Shown: in pieces, positions 62,101 to 64,000 of the stretch
How positions within the stretch are numbered: position 1 is the stretch's first letter
How the letters are laid out: each line of letters opens with the position of its first letter
Assembly: GCA_009746045.1 (NCBI GenBank)
Contig: RPFO01000448.1
Location: forward strand, 1,141,065 to 1,205,064
Direction of reading: 5' to 3'
DNA from: Mesostigma viride
Lineage: Eukaryota; Streptophyta; Mesostigmatophyceae; Mesostigmatales; Mesostigmataceae
DNA: 64,000 bases
Translations under genes and position numbers: made by a program
The notes under the pieces: generated by a model
Told to the model about the DNA's origin: nothing
Database searches by the model: none
The model's input: only the letters and a program-made list of their open reading frames with translations

Positions 62101-64000
62101 CGCTTTTCCTAGACGCTGCATGTTTGCCACGTCTTCTCGGAGAATGTGGTGGTCTCCCGCTTGTCCAACCAAAGCACAGGTTTCCCTGGCCACACCGTCC
62201 CCACATTTTTGCCTGCTCGTTGCTGGCGCGGGTGCTCACCTGTGCATCTGGCCCTGCTTCTGCACACCCTTCTCCAACCCTTTCCCAACTTGTGCAGGAG
62301 TGCGACCTGCCTCTCCACATCATGTGCGGCCCGTGCACCCCGCCGCCGCCGCCGCCGCCGCCACCGCCACCTCCAACCACCCCATGCGTGCGTCCCAACG
62401 AGACCTACGTTTGCGCCAACGCGTCGTACCCGGCCTACCTGTTCAACACGTACGCCCCGGCCATCCTGCCATACAACGCTGCTGCGCCGGTCGTTGATGG
62501 CAGCTTGGGTGACTGGAACATGGCCTGCTCTAATTTCATCAACACCTGCGCGATCAAGACAGGCGGACTTTACCCGTCCCAGTGGGCGTTTGTGATGTTT
62601 GAGACGGGCCAGATGGCTAACTTTGGCACGGCAGCCAACTACGCGGACGTGTTCATGCAGTACGACTGCTCGAGCTCGCTTCTGTATGTGCTGGTGCTTA
62701 ACCGGCGTGTGCCGTACTGTTCCAGCGCCAACTACGACTTTGAATGCCGGTGAGTATTGCCATTGGTTTCATTCATTTGCCGTGTAAAAGGGAGGGCGGA
62801 GGGGGGAGGGGGGAGGGGAGGGGGGAGGGGGAGGGGGGAGGGGGAGGGGGAGGGGGGAGGGGGGAGGGGGGAGGGGGAGGGGGGAGGGGGGAGGGGGAGG
62901 GGGAGGGGGTAAATCCTGTTGTTGTACTCTCTTTTTGTATTATATCAGCGCGATCCTTTCCTTTCGGTTTGGTATCCTGGGGTGCATTCCGTCAGTAAGT
63001 GTGATTCTGAGGCCCTTGCCACCTGCTGGCTCCTTGCGAGGGTTTACTGTGTTTTCACACTAGGGGTTAATTCCGGGGAGTTGTTTTGTAAACTTGACGC
63101 GATTTTCCCCGACATTCTGGCGCCAGTAGCAATCGACGCGATCCAACGCTCAAAAGGGTCGATGCGGAAATTTCCGGCAATTGTTCCGTGGCAGCTGGAC
63201 ACGTTCACACTTGGTGCAATTCTGCACTGAAAAATTTCCAGACAATGTAGTACGGACATGGTGCGGTACCGGGCCAATTGGTAGACGTTCGGTGCGGAAG
63301 CCTGGTGGAAGTTGGGCAATGAATGTGCCGCTTGTAAACAACGCGGCGCGGGGCTGGTCAGGCGCGGCGCGTGGGTCAGCCAGTCACCACCTGCTGGTAT
63401 GTACTGAACAGGCAAGAAAGACACGGAAGCACTAGATCTTAAGTATCAAGGTGGGAAGAGAAACTGAACTATACTGAACGCCCTGTGGACCCCGCCAGAC
63501 GAGTGCGCAAAAGTCGGGCAATTCAAGGTGGAAGTTGGCAGAAGAGCTCCGAGGCCATTTCCACCGATATCCACGGAATTCCGGATTTTCAGCCAATTCT
63601 CTTTTCTCAGTGGCCATATACGCGGGATATGTGGTTCGATAGGTCGATGTACTGGTTGGCTTGGAAGTTGCAAGCGTGAACACAAAACAGGGATATTTAA
63701 TGTTAACTTAACCCGAATTCCCGGCAATTCACCCCCTAGTGTAAAAACACCGTTATTCTAGAAAAGTAACTTGGTTACTTTTGCATGGCAGGGACATTTT
63801 GTTAGAGTACTCATTGGCAAACATAGAAACTGTCATACTGCACTGTTTTGCCTTGCGTAGTACCTCGTTGGCCTTTCTGCTGCATTATCATAACTCCCAA
63901 CAACCAGCAATGGCCATGCAGGTACCTGATGGAGAGCTCAGCCACTGGCGAGTACTTTGGCGTCGAGGTGGACGGTGTCAAGGTTGTGGACGGGACCAAC
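30161..64000 (+). CDS. giant modular secreted Pro-rich matrix glycoprotein gene, 18+ two-exon modules (3' end outside window)
   Basis: A single inferred gene of at least 36 coding exons (A1,B1 to A18,B18), with about 16.8 kb of coding sequence visible. I start at the ATG at 30,161 because MLYAVFLSALVCASAGL is a good signal peptide (cleavage probably after ASA); an in-frame ATG at 30,077 would bury it. Every A exon begins in phase 0 and ends in phase 2, and every B exon ends in phase 0. No later module has a signal peptide and no terminal stop follows any B exon, so I read one transcription unit. The likely product is a secreted or wall protein: the SPPPP linkers should be hydroxylated and arabinosylated, and sequons (NET, NAS, NSS) recur in each later module. 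Function is inferred from composition; there is no known orthologue that I can name. Confidence 0.75.
32468..34599 (+). CDS. module 2: very long polyproline linker plus A/B domain
   Basis: Exon A2 is 32,468-34,100 and exon B2 34,380-34,599. A2 opens with FCPASIAIRSCTCKF, then about 400 residues of SPPP, SPPPP and RPPPP repeats, then CDGTSPPILGCSNVEYPEYV and the A domain with VVDGVYTEWNTACSG and FADVFVQYSC. Within the linker the frame is lost at four C-runs (near 33,185, 33,280, 33,348 and 33,425). Adding one C at each restores the frame exactly, with the expected phase-2 exon end, so these are probably homopolymer undercounts. B2 carries DEWRIVVNDTK and IGYEASFDLDPGAWELYVHA. Confidence 0.75.
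35103..36382 (+). CDS. module 3: polyproline linker plus A/B domain
   Basis: Exon A3 is 35,103-35,923 and exon B3 36,160-36,382. It begins NCPVPMAIQPCSGC, followed by a linker of about 130 residues. The frame slips at a nine-C run near 35,250 and returns near 35,465, so the exon keeps its overall phase. The A domain reads CDGVDYPEYVYN, LVDGNYTEWGITCSG and FADVFFKYDC; B3 reads WLMSKSSADEFRVIVDDNRM and YVGYEAVFPLASG. Modules 1-6 share the DEWRVVVND / LYIHAQ type of B exon. Confidence 0.75.
36440..36571. repeat. 31-bp tandem repeat in intron before module 4
   Basis: A little over four copies of a unit beginning CTATGCTAGCTTTCTG and ending TATGGCTGG, 31 bp each, with few substitutions. It lies just downstream of exon B3 and creates short spurious open frames. 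Confidence 0.85.
36674..38008 (+). CDS. module 4: polyproline linker plus A/B domain
   Basis: Exon A4 is 36,674-37,381 and exon B4 37,777-38,008, the longest B exon (77 residues). Opening NCPVPLAVPSCTEC, a linker of about 100 residues, then CGQKSPPYLVCSNVSYAAYPYNN, VVDGSFTEWNTTCSG and FADVFVKYDC. One C-run near 36,890 carries a net shift (one C too many or two too few). B4 reads DEWRVVVNDKRMVDASF, FQFIPANQ, IGYEATFAIEPG. The preceding intron contains four 31-bp tandem repeats. Confidence 0.75.
38299..39739 (+). CDS. module 5: short Pro/Ala linker, intact frame, GC-AG intron
   Basis: Exon A5 is 38,299-38,849 and exon B5 39,520-39,739. Opening FCPVPLAIESCTYC, with a short loose linker (PPAPSAPRLPPPPPASPP). 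The A domain is intact: CYGVEYPEYVYNH, GIDGDYTEWNTACSG, FADVFFQYDC and VLVLNRRV. The only donor that keeps the phase-2 ending is GC (AG|GCAAGT at 38,850), a GC-AG intron. B5 reads DEFRVIANETRVVDAG, FQFIPARG, VGYEAMFYLDPG. The intron is filled with a pentanucleotide satellite. Confidence 0.8.
38964..39290. repeat. pentanucleotide microsatellite (ACATG/ACACG/ATTAC) in intron of module 5
   Basis: A run of ACATG units, then more than 30 ACACG units, then ATTACACCAC decamers and ATTAC pentamers. The blocks are successive variants of the same 5-bp period. Its 5-bp period leaves all three frames open on each strand, giving long but meaningless repetitive ORFs on both. Confidence 0.95.
40297..41328 (+). 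CDS. module 6: polyproline linker plus A/B domain
   Basis: Exon A6 is 40,297-40,904 and exon B6 41,109-41,328. Opening NCPVPLALDCLGICG, a linker of about 65 residues with one FVGPQPPHP interruption, then CWQGSPRNLSCDGTTYPEYIYN, FIDGSADDWDTSCSG, FADVFFKYDC and ILVLNRVN. The frame is open throughout. B6 reads WLMDDRASTDEWRVVVNDNRM and VGYEAVFDLEPGAWELYIHA. It is the last clear member of the first module type. Confidence 0.8.
41856..43040 (+). CDS. module 7: transitional module between the two types
   Basis: Exon A7 is 41,856-42,556 and exon B7 42,812-43,040. Opening NCPVPLVVDSCTEC (type I), but with the linker sub-cassette PPVPPLSPCYMDYPPAP that recurs in modules 8, 9 and 14. The A domain has a type-II-like end: NDTYVCGATSYPTYPLN, VVDGSYGDWSTSCSG, SYADVFLTYDC. 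B7 starts like type I (WLLENG) and continues like type II (DGSNSSSVFRFIPANG, IGFEAVIPMSPG, MYFYAKVE). The whole frame is open. Confidence 0.8.
44248..46825 (+). CDS. module 8: double-length polyproline linker plus type II A/B domain
   Basis: Exon A8 is 44,248-45,821 and exon B8 46,600-46,825. Opening ECDMPLYISCVTC, then a linker of about 380 residues containing two copies of a Cys sub-cassette (a G-x-P-C-M-PPP start at about 44,501 and 45,077, a PLSPCYMD end at about 44,664 and 45,223). The frame is lost and regained at long C-runs (for example near 45,108 and 45,262), with no net phase change. The A domain reads SETYFCGNASYPAYLF, IDGSLGDWNTACSG and NYADVFMQYDC; B8 has EFGVKVDGIKVVDGTNSTSVF. 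Confidence 0.75.
47848..49329 (+). CDS. module 9: long linker, type II A/B domain, frameshift shared with module 14
   Basis: Exon A9 is 47,848-48,751 and exon B9 49,104-49,329. Opening DCDVPLYVTCMAC, a linker with one Cys sub-cassette (GTPCMPPP ... PLSPCYMDYP), then HPNETYVCGNASYPAYVF, IDGIFGDWNTACSG and NYADVFMQYDC. Near 48,302, eleven bases lie between AG and GTC, which puts the A domain one base out of frame. The same 11-base spacing occurs in module 14. B9 begins with CGA (A at 49,104) and reads DFGVEVDGVKVVDGTDSSSVF. Confidence 0.75.
50062..51006 (+). CDS. module 10: short linker, type II A/B domain
   Basis: Exon A10 is 50,062-50,513 and exon B10 50,781-51,006. Opening DCDVPINAMCWSC with the short linker SPPPPRPPPPPPT, then HPNETYVCANASYPAYLF, VVDGSLGDWNTACSD and NYADVFMQYDC. 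B10 is unusual in starting MVMESLASGADFG and in having GGPSQFRF in place of SSSVFRF. Both traits link it to module 15. The donor after B10 is CAA|GTGAGC. Confidence 0.8.
51296..52348 (+). CDS. module 11: short linker, type II A/B domain
   Basis: Exon A11 is 51,296-51,735 and exon B11 52,126-52,348. Opening DCDVPLHVMCGPC, linker TPPPPPPPT, then RPNETYVCANASYPAYLF, IDGSLGDWNAACSG, PTNSCSTKTGG (one of the few departures from the NTC motif) and NYADVFMQYDC. B11 is one residue shorter than the usual type II exon and has MFQIIPAVG. The frame is fully open. Confidence 0.8.
53053..54232 (+). CDS. module 12: short linker, type II A/B domain
   Basis: Exon A12 is 53,053-53,489 and exon B12 54,007-54,232. 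Opening DCDVPVNVMCGPC, linker IPPPPPPT, then RPNETYVCANASYPAYLF, IDGSLGDWNVACSD, MANYGTAPNYADVFMQYDC and VLVLNRRV. B12 has DFGVEVDGVKMVDGTSSSSVF and SVGFEAVFSLDPGVYGLQFYA. The 704-bp intron upstream is the least conserved of this block. Confidence 0.8.
54620..55565 (+). CDS. module 13: short linker, type II A/B domain
   Basis: Exon A13 is 54,620-55,053 and exon B13 55,340-55,565. Opening DCDVPLHVMCGPC, linker TPPPPPPV, then HPNETYVCANASYPAYLF, IIDGSVGDWNTACSG and SVTNYADVFMQYDC, ending CSGANYDFECR. That ending is matched only by module 18. B13 has FRFIRAVG where other modules have FRFIPAVG. Confidence 0.8.
55884..57314 (+). CDS. module 14: long linker, type II A/B domain, paralogue of module 9
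   Basis: Exon A14 is 55,884-56,691 and exon B14 57,089-57,314. Opening DCDVPVNVMCSTC. From about 56,041 to the end of the exon it is nearly identical to module 9, including the GTPCMPPP / PLSPCYMDYP sub-cassette and the one-base frameshift before the A domain (near 56,243), although here the run is interrupted (CCC A CCCCCCC). B14 begins HLMEGTASGVDFG, and its flanking intron also resembles that of module 9. Confidence 0.75.
58036..59207 (+). CDS. module 15: short linker, type II A/B domain, paralogue of module 10
   Basis: Exon A15 is 58,036-58,487 and exon B15 58,982-59,207. Opening DCDVPVNVMCWSC and linker SPPPPRPPPPPPT as in module 10, then HPNETYVCANASYPAYLF, IDGSLGDWNMACSD, NYADVFMQYDC. 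B15 shares SLASGADFG and GPSQFRF with B10. The internal intron carries a 72-bp LINE insertion. Confidence 0.8.
58518..58589 (+). mobile_element. 72-bp 5'-truncated LINE-A 3' end in intron of module 15
   Basis: Flanked by the exact 13-bp direct repeat ATTGCTGCCTCCA (58,505-58,517 and 58,590-58,602). The insert (CCCATCCATCATGG ... GAGGCATGTTATAATTTAA tail) matches the reverse complement of LINE-A's 3' end at about 8931-9003. It shows the LINE-A family has been mobile since this intron formed. Confidence 0.85.
59541..60591 (+). CDS. module 16: type II A/B domain, first copy of a recent duplication
   Basis: Exon A16 is 59,541-60,004 and exon B16 60,366-60,591. Opening ECDLPLHVMCGPC, linker PPPPPPPLPPPPPPP, then RPNETYVCANASYPAYLF, VVDGSLGDWNVACSD, NFGTAANYADVFMQYDC, ending CGGAPGYDADCR. 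B16 reads YLMESSGSGEYFGVEVDG and the divergent end FPVEPGIGGVFVYAEVEDWK. The internal intron differs from that of module 17 by only about one base. Confidence 0.8.
60765..61791 (+). CDS. module 17: type II A/B domain, second copy of the duplication
   Basis: Exon A17 is 60,765-61,204 and exon B17 61,566-61,791. Opening ECDLPLHVMCGPC, shorter linker TPPPPPPPT, then RPNETYVCANASYPAYLF, YYAAAPVIDGSLGDWNTACSD and NYADVFMQYDC, ending CGGAPGYDADCR like module 16. B17 starts STATGLDFGIEVDG, like B13, then switches to the module 16 ending (PVEPGIGGVFVYAEVEDWK), which suggests gene conversion between modules. Confidence 0.8.
62298..64000 (+). CDS. module 18: type II A domain and start of B exon, cut by the window edge
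   Basis: Exon A18 is 62,298-62,749; exon B18 starts at 63,922 and runs off the window. Opening ECDLPLHIMCGPC with a linker of about 11 prolines, RPNETYVCANASYPAYLF, VVDGSLGDWNMACSN and NYADVFMQYDC, ending CSSANYDFECR as in module 13. B18 begins YLMESSATGEYFGVEVDG. The 1172-bp intron holds a polypurine tract and a MITE. The gene continues beyond 64,000. Confidence 0.8.
62789..62908. repeat. GGGGGA polypurine tract in the last intron
   Basis: About 120 bp of almost pure purine built of GGGGGA and GGGGGGA units on the + strand. It can form G-quadruplexes on the transcribed RNA and triplex DNA, and could slow polymerase. Its exact length is unreliable in an assembly. Confidence 0.95.
63047..63752. 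mobile_element. 706-bp MITE, Harbinger-like, in the last intron
   Basis: Imperfect terminal inverted repeats CTGTGTTTTCACACTAGGGG and (reverse complement of the right end) CGGTGTTTTTACACTAGGGG, flanked by TTA on both sides (63,044-63,046 and 63,753-63,755). A 3-bp TTA/TWA duplication is the PIF/Harbinger signature. No transposase is encoded. Confidence 0.6.

Noticed and set aside
30161-64000. Classical volvocine pherophorin
   Set aside because: The SPPPP linkers are similar, but the flanking domains lack the pherophorin cysteine pattern I know, and pherophorins are not built as long tandem A/B exon arrays.

Overview
The window is nuclear DNA of a eukaryote, most likely a green alga. The evidence is GT-AG introns with TGCAG-type acceptors, Hyp/Pro-rich SPPPP linkers of the type found in algal wall and matrix glycoproteins, and a mixture of L1-like LINEs, a Ty1/copia relic, hAT-, Harbinger- and foldback-like elements. 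Nothing is prokaryotic: no operons, ribosome binding sites or CRISPR. I cannot name the species. GC content looks moderate, not the very high GC of Chlamydomonas or Volvox.

Positions 1-29,373 are almost entirely a transposon graveyard. In order: an unannotated stretch; an 879-bp nested palindrome (2113-2991); a TGGG-rich minisatellite; a minus-strand Ty1/copia relic split by a 1.3-kb hAT-like element with an 8-bp target duplication; a minus-strand LINE relic (LINE-A); and an unclassified transposon gene hit by a short LINE-tailed insert and then by a 5'-truncated LINE (LINE-B, 12-bp target duplication), after which 2.6 kb was tandemly duplicated. Then follow 173-bp tandem repeats, a gag-like relic, an apparently intact L1-like LINE with two full ORFs (20,669-27,277), and an element with about 190-bp terminal inverted repeats (27,447-29,373).

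Positions 30,161 to the right edge hold what looks like one giant gene on the + strand, still open at 64,000. It has a signal peptide, a unique N-terminal region, and 18 tandem copies of a two-exon module. Exon A carries Cys-x4-6-Cys motifs, a Pro-rich linker and a DG-x3-DW / YADVF-x-YDC-x4-YVLVLNR domain. Exon B carries a 73-77-residue (EVDG, VDG, FRFIPA, GFEAVF, PG) domain. Introns are always phase 2 inside a module and phase 0 between modules, so each A+B cassette can be duplicated or lost without breaking the frame. At least 5,500 residues are encoded within the window. Modules 1-6 form one sequence type, 8-18 another, and 7 is intermediate. Modules 9-13 and 14-18 look like two copies of a five-module block, and modules 16 and 17 are a very recent tandem duplication.

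The inferred product is a very large secreted, N- and O-glycosylated extracellular-matrix or cell-surface protein built as alternating folded domains and rigid polyproline spacers. Several Pro-rich exons contain apparent single-base frameshifts in C-runs. Most look like homopolymer errors, but one is shared by two paralogous exons and may be real.
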